From Pascua guehoae (lineage: Eukaryota; Basidiomycota; Tremellomycetes; Trichosporonales; Trichosporonaceae): a stretch of DNA of 64,000 bases. Location of the stretch: assembly GCA_001600415.1 (NCBI GenBank), contig BCJX01000004.1, positions 1,883,064 through 1,947,063 on the forward strand, in the 5' to 3' direction. Both the position numbers and the translations under genes were made by a program. Under the pieces are notes generated by a model. That model worked only from the letters and a program-made list of their open reading frames with translations, was not told where the DNA came from and made no database searches. Position 1 is the stretch's first letter; every line of letters begins with the position of its first letter. Shown piece by piece: positions 1-10,626 of the stretch.

Positions 1-327
1 CGGCATTGTCGGCTGTGGCTGGGCTCGGCTGTCTCCGTCTAGGCGGCAATGGGACTCGAGCTGGTCGAGTTACCCAAGTCGCCTAGATGCCGCGGGGGTA
101 GGACCCGTGGCAATGGCAGCATGCCCACGTGTCGCAGTCGTCGAAATGGATCGGGAGGCACCATTCTGAGTGTCAGCCAGTTCCAAGTCAAAGTCAAATC
201 CAAGTCCAAAGTCGGAAGTCCAAAGTCGGAAGTCCACAGCCCAAAGTCCACAGTCCAAAGTCCAAATCCAAGTCCAAATCCAAGTCCAAATCCAAATCCA
301 AGCAGCAAACCCCGCACAGGAACCGGC
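1..327. other. Window edge, 3' flank with minisatellite
   Basis: There is no supported gene here. It is the 3' flank of the His/Gly-rich gene that ends at 328, and is dominated by the short tandem repeat at 183-303. Long open frames on both strands in this stretch are low-complexity products of that repeat. Confidence 0.6.
183..303. repeat. Minisatellite of AAGTCCAAA/AAATCC-type units
   Basis: The stretch consists of degenerate 6-10 bp units such as CCAAGTCCAAA and CCAAATCCAAGT in tandem. Because the units are mixed in length it stays open in several frames and produces spurious Lys/Ser-rich ORFs. It lies just beyond the stop codon of the flanking gene. Confidence 0.85.
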
Positions 328-2264
328 TCAACCACCACTAAACCAGATGGCACACTCACTAGCCACGGGGCATGGACGCAGGGCGTTGAGCGCCTCCTCC
401 GACGTCGACGGGAGGCGCGGCGGGCCCATCGGGCCGCGCTTGCGGTACTGGGCGGCCACGTACTCGATGAGCGGGTACGGGTGCTCGGGGCCCGCCATGG
501 GGATCTCCTCGGTCGGTGGCTGCGGGGGTGGGATGGGGGGGCTGTGGACGCGGCTCGGCACCACCCGCCGCGCAGGAAGTACAGTGACAGGTGCAGGTGC
601 AGGCGCAGGCGACTGGACGCGGGGGCCCATCGCGAGCCGCCCCGCGTCGTCGTACTTGTACCCCCGCGGGTCCGTCAGACCGTACGAATAGTACACGCTG
701 CGCTCCCGGGAGTTGGGGCGGTGGACGGCGCGTGTGGAATCTCCACCCATACCCACACCCCCCGCAGCGGTAGCGGTAACACCACCAACACCCCACCCCA
801 CACCACCAGCACCAGCAACGGCGCCACCAACACCCCACCCCACACCACCAGCACCAGCAACGGCGCCGCCTCCAACAACCGCACCCTCGACGGCACCGCC
901 ACCAACCCTACCGCCAACACGCGCACCAACCGCACCAACCACACCGCCACCACCCGCGCCAACAGCAACAGCCACAACACCTGCGCGCGCACCATCACCC
1001 CACGTCCCCGCACCCGAGCCCGCGCCCCCGGCGTGGCCACGCCCAAGCCCCTCCCGGCCCCGCACATAGCACCACCAGTACGCGGCCCGGGCGTCGTGCC
1101 CCCTGCCCACCATCCAGGTGTACAGGTGCGCGGGGTCGTAGATGGGCGGCGGGGGCGGGGGCGCAAACTCGAGCCGTTGGGGGGCGAAGAAGGCGGGCTG
1201 GTGGGGGTGGGGTTGGGGCGCGGGGGCGTGAGACGGGCCGGACCAGGGGACGGCGTGGTGCGTATAAGTCTGGGCCGGGAGGCGAGCCTGGGCCGGACCG
1301 GCGTGGTGCGCCTGGGCGGGGAGGCCAGCCTGGGACGGCCCGGCATGGTGGTGGCTCCCTTGGCCTTGCCCGGCGTGGCCTTGGACGTACCCCCCGCCGT
1401 GGGGGTAGCCCGCATACCCTTGCCACCCCGCCTGAGCGTACCCGTGGTCGTGGCCGTGGCCAGCGTGACCACGCCCGTACGAGGGGTCCTGGTACACCCC
1501 GTTCTGGCATCAGCGACCGTCTGTAGTGTGCAACTCACGTTCTGGTGGCCGTGCACGCCGTGCGCAAAGCCCTGCTCAGCGTCGGGCGCGGGGGCGGGCG
1601 ACGGGCGGCGCAGAGAAGCGGGGGGAGTGTGGGGGTTCAGCCACGTGATGTCCGTCGAGACCGAGGACGTGCTGCTGGGCGAGGGGGTGGGCGAGCGCGC
1701 GGGGTGGTCGTGGTCGTGGCCGTTGTCGTAGCCGTGGCCGTAGGCGTGGCCGTGGCCGTAGGCATGGTGGTGGCCGTGGCCGTGGCCGTAGGCGTGGTGG
1801 TGGTCGTGGCCGTGGCCGTAGCCGTCGCCGTCGCCGTCGCCGTCGCCTTCGCCATAGTCGTCGCCATCGCTCTCGCCCTCGCCGTCGCCGTCGCTGAAGT
1901 CGTCGCCGCCGCCGTGTCCGTTGTCGTGACCGTGGCCGTCCTCATGGCCAATCATACCGTCCTGCCACCCGTTCGACGCGTCAGGTGACTCCCCATGGGG
2001 CAGGGGCCAGGTCGCTGGAGCCGGGGCGCGGTACCCGTTGGCGTGGGCCACGGACGGGCCGGCTTCAGGCCACGCAGAATAGGGCTGGTCGTTGGGCTGG
2101 AGGGAGGCGAGAGGGTTATGCCACGTCGACTGCTGTAACGCGCGCGGGTTGGTGCGCGCGTCTGTCGAGTCGAGGTGGCCGCCGGTCGAGGTGAAGCTGG
2201 GCTGGGGGTGGGAGTTGTCCAGGGGGTACAGGTGGTACTGCACGGGCTGGTTGGTGTGGGACAT
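328..2264 (-). CDS. Hypothetical His/Gly/Asp-rich low-complexity protein
   Basis: The function is not recognised. Two exons (2264-1539 and 1503-328) join over a 35-nt intron with GTGAGT donor and CAG acceptor; removing it links two frames into a 633-residue protein. The ATG at 2264 is the first in-frame Met after a CT-rich leader. After a polar, Gln/Pro-rich first 110 residues comes an Asp/Gly/Glu stretch, then repeats of HGHG, HAYGHG and HDH, more Gly/His/Gln-rich sequence after the junction, a Gly/Val/Ala-rich block, and a last 120 residues of normal composition with several Tyr (YYSYG, PLIEYVAAQY). No membrane segment or catalytic motif is visible. The His-rich repeats could bind metal, but that is a guess. 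The repeat region and Gly/Val block may hide further introns. Confidence 0.6.
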
Positions 2265-2459
2265 GGTGGGATGTCGAGGTGGCGGAGCGTTTGGAGAGTG
2301 GGTGGGGAGCTTGATAGCTTGGTGAAGAGGTTGGTAGAGTTTGATGAAGAGTTTGGTGAGCTTGGTGGAAAGCTTGGTGAAGAAGAGGAGATGTCGTGAA
2401 CAGGCAAGCTTAAGTACCTTGCAAGGACAAGGGTGCGGCGCCAACGCACGCAGCCATGC

Positions 2460-2738
2460 ACGTTAAGCGACGAGAACGACGGCACCCACGACGACGAGGA
2501 CGCGGTGCGAGCTGCTAGTCTGGCATGTTTGTGAGTGTGCACGTTAGGTAGCGCGTTAGGCGCCGAGAACGCAGACAGGCAGCGAGGAGGACACCGTGCG
2601 AGCTGCGAGTCTGGCATGCTTGCGAGTGTGCACGTTAGATAGAATGTTAAGCGACGAGAACAGGCACCCGACGAGGACGAGGACGAGGACACGGTGCCAG
2701 CTGCAAGTCTGGCATGCTTGTCAGTGTGCACGTTAGGT
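2460..2738. repeat. Three imperfect tandem copies of a ~92-98 bp unit
   Basis: The units start near 2460, 2552 and 2644. Each has a GTTAAGCGACGAGAAC-like beginning, a variable GA/GAC-rich middle and an end with GCGAGCTGC.AGTCTGGCATG followed by GTGTGCACGTTAG. A further partial GCACGTTAGGTTGG follows to about 2760. No coding potential is seen. Confidence 0.8.
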
Positions 2739-3596
2739 CGCTCGCTTGCACGTTAGGTTGGCTCTCCCCCCGTCTGCACCACTTTGTGGCCGACAGAATC
2801 ACTTTCAGGACCATTGTGGTGTTGCAGACAGAGCACGGGTGCGAGGTGAAAGTGGGTCCAAGGGGGTGAGAGCGTGAGTATGGCCACGGCGTGCTGTCAG
2901 CACCGTGCTGCCGTGTAGCGTGGTGTCGTGGTTGTTCCCCACCGCTCAAGCTCAAGAGGGAATGTGCAGTGTAGCGCATTATCAAGGCCCCCACCGCTCA
3001 AGAGGGTGTGAATATCACTGGGGCCGCTTGGTCCTCCTCTGAAAGAGCTCTGAATGTTGGCACGCCAGCCTTGACGTTGTACTTGGGGAAGGACTAATTC
3101 TTGTCACATTTCTTGCTTCGTGGCAGGAACCGCCACACTCGTTCCTGTTTCACCATGCACAGTCACCCACGGGCGAGTGGCGGTTCTGCCCATCAGGCAC
3201 GACAATAAGCCCCGCAAAACGCCAGGCACGCCAACACCACACCCACACACCAGCACAAGCAAAGTGGCGGCGGCCATGCTCCGCCTCCCACCATCGGGGC
3301 TGCTCGCTCCTCTCTACGAGTCACATTCTTTCTTGCTTGTTCGGCATTGTTCCGCGCCGCCTCGCGTTCGTCGAGCAGAATGGGGTGGGGGACTGTGACG
3401 CGGCAGAAACGCCACGCGTGTGTGGTGAAACGTGCAACACGCACAATGACCGCTCGCGACCACCCCATTTTAACAGGTCCGGTCTGGCCGGGATGTGCAG
3501 TGACAGAGACAATGCAGAAAAAAACGGTGGCGCAGGGGTACGATGTGGTGGACGTGGGAACAAATTCGTGGGGTACAGGGGCTGCGTACCATGGTG

Positions 3597-3875
3597 CATG
3601 GGAAGTACAATGGATGGTTGGGAGGACAATGGAGTCGGCCAGGGGCCGAGTAGAACGGTGCATGTTACGGGTGTGTCCGAGAAGTCATGAGGCGACCACC
3701 TAAGCTCGGGCACGCGTACGGCGCGCAGGTGCATAGGAATTACAATGAATGATTGGGAACAATTGAGTCGGCCATGGGACCGCGCGGAACGGCCCATGTT
3801 GCAGGTGTGTCCAAAAAGGCATAGGACCAAGTAGAACGGCACATGTTGCAGGTGTGTCCGAGAAGTCACGAGACT
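3597..3875. repeat. Duplicated ~105-145 bp block
   Basis: Two diverged copies (about 3597-3702 and 3729-3875) share GCAT.GGAA.TACAATG.ATG, then GAGTCGGCCA.GG, then GGAACGGC.CATGTT.C.GGTGTGTCC. The last part is present a third time at about 3833-3865 and ends in GAGAAGTCA.GAG. Confidence 0.7.
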
Positions 3876-4017
3876 ATCACATTGACCTCGGGTGCCTTAT
3901 GACGCGTTTGCAACGCGGCGCGCAGGATATGTGGGATACAGCCAGCAGGAAACATCAGGCGTGTGTCCACTTGCCCTGCCATTGCATGGGTCTAGAGTGT
4001 CCATGCGCAACTTGAGC

Positions 4018-4275
4018 TAGGCCAAGCTCAACGTGGCAGTCAGTCTGGACACCTTCCGGACGCACGTGTACAGTACTGCTGAATGCTATCAAGTGATGGA
4101 CGAGGGAGCTGGCAGAAATCAACGAGAAGAGCAATACGGCAGTGTGCTGGATCGAGCACCAGGGGCGCTTCCCGCCGCACTCGCAACCAACCCCAATTTC
4201 TCGAGAGCCGATGTGACAGAATCAAGCAGGGGTGCGACAGTAAAACAGCTTTTGGTGCGACATTGCAAAACAGCC
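4018..4275. repeat. Dispersed element, copy 1
   Basis: It begins with CCAAGCTCAACGTGGCAGTC and runs through GTGATGGACG.GGGAG, AGAAATC, CGAGA.C.GATG.GACAGAA and GCAAAACAGCCA.GGAG. The same order of blocks is found at 4769-5003, so these are diverged copies of one element. No transposase frame survives in either copy. Confidence 0.7.
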
Positions 4276-4768
4276 ATGGAGCCATGCATGTGCGAGGGCA
4301 AAGTAAGACTGCCACATTAATCTCTGTCGCACCCAACGTTGAGCATGGACACTCTCTCCATCAATTCGATGGTGCGAGTAGTAACCTGCGCATCGGGGTC
4401 ACTTGCACCATATCCAGTGCCCGTCAGGAAGGTTGCAACCCCCACTGGGGTTAGCGCCACGCCCATACCATGGGACTTCCCCATCTCGCAAGGCAGAAGA
4501 TCCGCGGCTTTGGGTAAAGCATACCTCAGGCCACCCCGGAGGCAGTTGCGACCGTTCTGACGGCCACTGTCGTGCTCAAAGCAATCTTGCAATTGTACTA
4601 CAGTATTACCATGCACATCACTGGCCACGATCTTGACGAAGTGTGGGAGATGGCAGGAAGACACTAATGGTGACACCCGCGCCGATACCGCCCGGGACGG
4701 CGTTGGAGAGGCGGCTCGACTTGTGGATTTTTTTCTGCATTTCCTGTACGAGAACCGTGCGTGCGTGC

Positions 4769-5003
4769 GACCAAGCTCAACGTGGCAGTCTCAATACTTT
4801 GCGGTCGCACCTGTACCATGTGATGGACGGGGGAGTTTGTAGAAATCCCAATGAGATGAGAACAGTACGGCGTACAGGCTCCAGCACCGACGCTCTTCTG
4901 CAGCACCCGCTGACCAACCCATTTTTTCGAGACCGGATGCGACAGAAAAGCAGCAGCTTGCAATAAACAGCAGTGGCCTGACACCGCAAAACAGCCACGG
5001 AGA
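4769..5003. repeat. Dispersed element, copy 2
   Basis: This is the same block order as 4018-4275, starting at CCAAGCTCAACGTGGCAGTC and ending at GCAAAACAGCCACGGAG. It carries the fuller version of the first block (continuing CTCAATACTTTGCGGTCGCA), which also recurs at 10.1-10.4 kb. Confidence 0.7.
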
Positions 5004-5215
5004 CAGACCAGCCAGACATTGGCCCCACATTCACCTCGGCGTGCATAATTAACAATAACCAGAATAAACCTATCCGAACAACCGAGAAATCCTTGACTGC
5101 AGCCTGCGTGATGCCTGGCGCGAGTTGCCCTCCTTTCTTTCTTCTCCTTGAGCGACCGAAACCGAGAAAAATCCTTGACCGCGGCGCCGCGGCCGCGGGT
5201 TGTGCCTGCGGGCGC

Positions 5216-5643
5216 CTACTTGTCCTGGTCCTTGGGCTTGGGGTACGTCTTCTTGCAGAAGATGCAGAACCAGGTCTTCTCGCGCTTGTCCCAGCCGGGG
5301 AAGCAGTAGGCTGGTGAAAGGCGTCAGCGAAATCCTTGCGTGGTAATTATCACCAATGATGCGCGAGATAATGGACGAGGGGATGGACGTGGGGATGGAG
5401 GAGGAGATGGAGGAGAAGATGGAGGCGAGGTTGGATGGGACCAAGGATATGGACCAATGGACCCGACTTACCGTAGCCCGGACGCGGGGGGCGCACACAC
5501 GTCCGAATGGTGGCGGGCGGCTTGGGCGGGCGTTTGGCGGGGTACATGCGCATCATCTCGGGCGTCGGCTTGGGCGGGGGGTGGCGGGGGCGCCTGTTCG
5601 GGATGCGGGGGAAGGGGATCTTCGGGGGCGGGGGGTATGCCAT
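5216..5643 (-). CDS. Small four-cysteine protein A (C-x10-C-x12-C-x2-C)
   Basis: The family is not recognised. Exon 1 (5643-5472) and exon 2 (5310-5216) join over a 161-nt intron with GTAAGT donor, CTGAC branch motif and CAG acceptor, phase 1, giving 88 residues. Residues 1-50 are Pro/Arg-rich and basic. The C-terminal 40 residues hold four Cys in the pattern C-V-x9-C-x-P-x10-W-F-C-x2-C, followed by a Lys-rich tail. No signal peptide or membrane segment is seen, and the four Cys could bind one zinc. The gene at 7468-7770, same strand, has identical Cys spacing and the same intron position and phase, so the two are paralogues. The start is the first in-frame ATG; a sequence gap lies 120 bp upstream. 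Confidence 0.6.
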
Positions 5644-7467
5644 TGTGAAGCGGGGCGGGGTTTGACGTTGGCGGGGTTGGAGTGGTGGGCCCCCGTTGGC
5701 TGGGTGGGGGTGGTGCGCCGGGGTTAGCTTGATGGGTGGGCCCGTGACGCGAGTGGCGGNNNNNNNNNNNNNNNNNNNNNGGGGGCGAGAGGTTGGGAGT
5801 TGAGGGGGTTAAGGGCGACATGGATGAGGGAGTTGGGTGGGGTGGGGCCACGTTCGGTGGTGCGGTAATGAGGTAATGAGGTAATGCGGCGTTGCGGTGG
5901 TGGCAGTGGTGCGGGCACGTTCGGTGCGGCGGTGCGGACACGGTCGGCGCAGTGCTGCGGGCATGTTCGGTGCGGCTGCAAGCTGTGCGGCATCCTCGAG
6001 CGGCACTCTGGGCTCGGCACCACACCGGGCTGTATTTCGCCGCTGGGAAAAGGTACATGCTCGTGTACTGATAATAGAGAGGAACAGCAGACTGGAGGAA
6101 GTCGAGTATGTCAGAACACGACGACACTCGTAACATCCTCCAGCTCACAGGTACCGCCGAGGGGGGTGGGATGGCATGCCCTACCCGCTGGAAATTTCTG
6201 AGCATGGAAAGGATGGCCGAGAGGTGGGTGGGGTGGAGAAAATGGGTGTCATGCTGCAGCGTGTTGGAGAGGAATGGGGTAGCATATTTCTTGGCTGTGT
6301 GGAGTCCGATAACGGGTCTGGACGTAGACGAGGCCTGGAGGCGCAGGGAGGCAGGACGTGGGGAGGAACGAGGCGACGGGGCCGACGGTGCGGTTCGAGT
6401 CGCTGCACGCCAAGCAACGTGGGATTCTGCCACATTGAACACGTAGGCAATCTGGATCAGGTCGGATATCCTGAGGCTTGGGAATTAAAAAGGAACGGCG
6501 AGGAGGAGGGAGGACAGGTGAGTTGAGGACAGCAGACCACATGGAGAGGGGAGGCGAGCGTGCGGCGTGCCGCGTGCGGCTGCGGCGTGGGGCCGCGGCT
6601 TGCGACGTGACCAGAACAGACACAGTGACGTCGAGAATGGGTAGTGAGTTTTGCCTGATATCGGTGCTGACAAGTCGGCGAGTTTGCCAAAAAGGAGCTC
6701 GGATCAAAGGCCTGGCAACGGCACGGAACAGGACGGGATAGCTTTCTTGAGTCTGCCAAAGGAGCCGCCTAAGAAGGCGTTTTTGCCTGGTTTAGTGGTA
6801 TCTGTGATAAACCTGGTCAGTGAGGACGCAAAATGGGCACACCTCCCTAAAGGACGTCTCAGCGTCTCAGTGTCGTACCGCGCACGATGCCAGGGGTAGT
6901 TTATTGTCCATCTCGCTTATTGTGCGTCGCCTATTGTGCGTCTTGAGCAGACGCTAGATTGTTTTTGGTATTGTGCTCGTTGTTCCGCCCAACCCTGTCT
7001 TTGCAATGTGGACCCTGGGCAGCCTCCTCCCCACGCCACCGAAGCGTTCCACACGTGCCACGCAACTGTCCCATACCCGGAGGCATTTGTAATCTAGCCT
7101 GATGGACGCAGCTGACGTGGAGGCAAAAATGCTGCTCACGTCGAGAACGAGGTTTCGCACCGCCATGGCCTAATTGCCCAGGCCTGCTTTGTGTTGTGAT
7201 CGGTGACGCGCCAAAGGGTAGGTCGTCCAGTTTGGCTACTTCCCACCCTGTATCTCCCATTTAGACGTGGTCATGGCTTGGCGCCTTGGCGGCGTGTCAG
7301 TATCCCACATCTTTTATCTCGCTTAGCAGTATGTACTCTCATCTCCCTCGACTCTGGTGCATCTTGGACTCTACGTGACGTGCGACCTTATTTTCCCTGC
7401 TGCTTCCATTCTCCCTATCCGTATCTTGCGCTCCACGGCACGTATCGAGGTTCCCGCCGTGTCTTGC
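5644..7467. other. Intergenic region with G-rich and short tandem repeats
   Basis: No supported gene. It holds the 21-N gap at 5760-5780 in G-rich sequence, three GAGGTAAT-type repeats near 5865-5885, GCGGTGC/GTTCGGTGCGG repeats at about 5885-5990, and a CTGCCACATTGAAC fragment at about 6427 resembling the dispersed element. Open frames here are low-complexity or antisense. Confidence 0.5.
5760..5780. other. Assembly gap (21 N)
   Basis: A run of 21 unknown bases is flanked by GTGGCGG on the left and GGGGGCG on the right. It is probably an unresolved G homopolymer or G-rich repeat, since other long G/C runs occur in this window. Confidence 0.95.
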
Positions 7468-7770
7468 CTACACGTATGGACGCACGCACGCCTTGCAAAA
7501 CCAGGCGGCCTTCTGGAGGCAGTAAAACGGTTCGCACCAACCTGGAGTCAGCACGGGGGCAGTGGACAAATTGGCATTTTTGAGAGAGCCGCCAAGGATT
7601 GTGACAGCCAAATGCGATGGTCGCGGAACAGACGAGGTTTCGGACAAGAAACACTCACGGATGCCAGTATACTTCTCTTCGACGCAGAGGCGCTTGGAGT
7701 GGACGTGCGTGCTGGGGTCGTCTTGTTCGAAGTACTCGATGAGGTTCTCCAGCATGAAGATCATTTTCAT
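7468..7770 (-). CDS. Small four-cysteine protein B (C-x10-C-x12-C-x2-C)
   Basis: Paralogue of the protein at 5216-5643. Exon 1 (7770-7659) and exon 2 (7541-7468) join over a 117-nt intron (GTGAGT donor, CTGACTCCAG acceptor region), phase 1, giving 61 residues. The intron length is a multiple of three and has no stop, so a retained-intron form of 100 residues is also open. The N-terminus (MKMIFMLENLIEYFEQ) is acidic and hydrophobic, unlike the Pro-rich N-terminus of A. The core matches the pattern C-V-x9-C-x-P-x10-W-F-C-x2-C, with one extra Cys inside the second spacer. The intron splits the codon two residues before the second Cys in both genes. Function unknown; zinc binding is possible. Confidence 0.6.
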   Translation of the reverse strand: MKMIFMLENLIEYFEQDDPSTHVHSKRLCVEEKYTGIRECFLSETSSVPRPSHLAVTILGGSLKNANLSTAPVLTPGWCEPFYCLQKAAWFCKACVRPYV

Positions 7771-8217
7771 TGCGAATGAGTTTCGGGGTGTGGTGGAAAC
7801 GAAACAAAGTAGGGTGGGTGTTGGAGCAGTCGAAAGGACGGTTGAGAAAAGAGGGGGATGGTGAACATACGGTCGTACATATACAATATTCGGCGACATG
7901 GCTCGCTGCTACAAGGCACCTATGGCTCTGGACTGCACACGCGACTGGCCACCCCGATCGTGCAAGACCTCGTCTTTGTCCGCCTAACCTCCACGCTCCC
8001 CTTGTCCCAGCACACAACAGTCGCCACCTTTGGCACTTCCCCACACCCTCGCGCCCGAATTTCGCCCCAACGCCACTCAGAAGCACAAAGGGGCACGGCG
8101 CACGTCCCCACTCAGGGATACCACACTGTGCAAGACCAACAGCGCCACCCCCACGCACCGTCTACTTGCTCGAACACGGGGTCGCACCACACTGGCGTCA
8201 GTATTAGACCAGGCTGC

Positions 8218-8484
8218 ATGTACACAGTGCTGGACGACTCGAGGATGCAGGACGTCTCGACGCCGCAGGACCCAATCCCGGTCGACGAAGGGATGTTCAC
8301 CGATGACGACACGCTTGTCGACGACGAGTCGACCCTTCTCGGGGACGACACGAGGCCGGAAGACCCGCTGCCGAGCGATTACCCGGCGGTGATGGACGAG
8401 GCGTGGCACATGGAGCAGGTGGACTGCCTCGTCAGCCCCGGTGTCAGCCCCGGTGCAGAGAACGATGGGCTTTGGGCGGTCTAA
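8218..8484 (+). CDS. Small acidic hypothetical protein
   Basis: An 88-residue ORF begins at the ATG at 8218. It is rich in Asp/Glu (DDDTLVDDE, GDDTRPEDP) with a Pro/Ser background and one Cys. Composition and codon use look like coding sequence, unlike the upstream part of the same open frame, so the start was put here. It is divergent from the four-cysteine gene B with 447 bp between the starts. No domain, signal peptide or membrane segment is seen. It could also be the last exon of a longer gene. Confidence 0.35.
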   Translation: MYTVLDDSRMQDVSTPQDPIPVDEGMFTDDDTLVDDESTLLGDDTRPEDPLPSDYPAVMDEAWHMEQVDCLVSPGVSPGAENDGLWAV

Positions 8485-10626
8485 ACGTTCATCACCCCTG
8501 CCCAACACGAGTGGCGGGAGGAGGGCATGTCAAACAGGAACGTGAGTGGCTCAGGGTGACATGTGGCGCTGCCAAACGCTCATCTTCGCAGCACCGCAGA
8601 GCATGCCGCATCCCTGTGGCCCTCGCGCTCCCTTTCGACACACTGTAGACGAGGAGCGTAATCGACGGGGACAGAGGAGAGAATGCGGGCTCAGGTAACA
8701 GTACAAAGTTTCATCACGGCCGCCCACAATTTGTAGAGAGTAGAGAACCAAGACCGATACAGCGGAGAAAATGCGGCCCAGGACAATATGTACCCTCCTA
8801 CGCTTCAAACCTTTATTCTCGCTGCCCACTCACCCATATCCTCCGTGACGCGAGTGGCGACGTGGCGTGCGCCACCGTGATTGCCGGAACACGGTTGAAA
8901 CCTTCCAGTGCAATACTGGCGCCACTCTGTCGAAAGCGTTTGGGGTGCTGATTCCGCCCCTTAAAACAAAACAATTGGCATCACATGACTCGTCCCCGTC
9001 CGAAGCGGGTGGGGCCTAATGTCTGGTGTCTTTTGTCTGCGTCATGGAACAAGTCCTTGGATCCGTCTTGCAGCCCAGAGATGCCTTGTCTTGAGCACGT
9101 GTGTCTGCAAAGGTGCTGCATAGGTAGAGTGTGTGCCAACTTTGAGTCAACTCGCAGTGTCCGTCTCAAAACTTTACGGACCTGTGCCACGGCGGTGTAC
9201 GACCAACTTGTGCCGGATGTAGCCTTGCTGCTGCAGATGCTGGCTATCTATTTCGGACGATTGCCATGTCCAGACTCGACGAACAGGAAGTTGTAGGACG
9301 GCTTCCCTGGTTTTGCTCCAACCTTGCAATTATCAAACCTTTGGGTGGCGATGCCCCAGAATCACCATTTTGCAAAGCCTAATCCATCCTGAAACTCTAA
9401 ACCGCCAGACTCTGCTCGCGAAGCCACAATTGCAACGACGACCGTTCCAACGTGCATCCCTCAGGCGCAGCTGCGGTGGGCTGTTTGAAACGCCTCTTTA
9501 CACCCGAAAATCTTCCAAAGGTGGGCTTCGTCTTGGCTTCGTCCTGCCAGGGCCCTTGCGTGTGTTCTACCGAGTCAAACATTAGCTATATGCATGATCG
9601 ATCAGACGTAGGGTATTGCCCTGGAGCAGTCGACGATTGCAAGGTTTGTTTGGCATCCTTCAATGCGCCTGTACCGATACCACTTTTTTTCAGGTTTAAA
9701 CGTACCAAGCCATATTTCTGGTCGAATCCTATTCAGAAGCAACAGGTGATAATACAGTATCACCCCTAGGCTCTCCAACCTCGCTAACCATCAGGAAACT
9801 TGGTGTGGGCGACTTGTAGAGTTGTAATAGCTCGTCATGCATGAGAAATATGACTTCACAGTGGTTTGGTATGGTTAAGCCTGGAAAAAGTGGTACGGTC
9901 GTTACAAGCGCCCTTCAATGCTGGGCTTGTGAGGGATACCGTCAAAGGCCATGACTTTGCTGGAAATACAGCTGTGGGGAAAGCCGTGAGACTGCCACAC
10001 TAAGCTTAGGTGTGCGGGATGATTACACACAGGACATGCAGGATACAAGGAGGCAACGTCGGTGTGACCACTTGCGATGCCATGGTTTGGTCAGTAGAGT
10101 AGTGTCGATGCGCATCTTCCTCACCTGGCCCCAACTGAACGTGGCAGTCTTATGACCTTGCCGACGCAGCACCTGTAGTCTAAAGGTTGTTGGTGCTTTC
10201 CGGTCGGGACCTACAGGTGCGACCGGAAAGTATCGCAACCGCCACTCCAAGCTTGGGTGCATGTGGGACGGTGCGTGGACTGCCTCTGGATCCACCCAAT
10301 GGTATGGCACTGAATGTGGCAGCATGTCCCCTTTGATAACACTTCCTCCAAGTCTTATCCTGCACTTCGGGTGCGCAGCCCTGGAAAGGAGCAGAAGCCC
10401 AGCTCAATGTGACTGCCTCAATACTTCCCGGTCGCGCCTGCACTAGCTCGTAAAACCACAAAGCCTTGAGCCGCCAACACGATGATATGAAACATGATGC
10501 ATTTACAGATCTACTTCGTGATGGTCTTCCATGATATTCTAAAGATAATGCCCAGATTCTATTGCCGTTGCCGTGCGTGATACTTGTGGTCGTAAATGTT
10601 TCTACTACTGTACTAGCGACCTCTGG
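8485..10626. other. Intergenic region with dispersed repeat fragments
   Basis: No supported gene. Two similar roughly 60 bp segments lie at about 8645-8705 and 8733-8795. Fragments of the dispersed GTGGCAGTC element lie at about 9984-10010 (inverted), 10129-10165, 10216-10257 (inverted) and 10396-10445. Confidence 0.5.
10129..10445. repeat. Cluster of dispersed-element ends in both orientations
   Basis: Forward copies of the CTCAACGTGGCAGTC...TACTTTGCGGTCGCACCTG block occur at about 10129-10165 and 10396-10445, and an inverted copy (TGCGACCGGAAAGTAT...GCCACTCCAAGCTTGG) at about 10216-10257. The inverted and direct arrangement suggests the remains of an element with inverted ends. Confidence 0.55.

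Larger units (their letters stand above)
2265..5215. other. Gene-poor intergenic region with degenerate repeats
   Basis: No ORF here has plausible composition, a recognisable domain or consistent splice sites. It holds three tandem copies of a roughly 92-98 bp unit (2460-2738), a duplicated block (3597-3702 and 3729-3875) and two diverged copies of a roughly 240-260 bp element (4018-4275 and 4769-5003). Confidence 0.6.

Noticed and set aside
49..1731. 560-codon plus-strand open frame opposite the His/Gly-rich gene
   Set aside because: It is antisense to a spliced gene with better composition. Its length comes from GC-rich repeats that lack stop codons in several frames.
5468..6442. 324-codon minus-strand open frame across the N gap
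   Set aside because: It includes unknown bases and low-complexity Pro/His sequence, and overlaps the first exon of the four-cysteine gene in another frame.
8985..9296. 103-codon Cys-rich plus-strand open frame
   Set aside because: Many Cys, but no signal peptide, no regular Cys spacing and no splice support. A chance frame is as likely.
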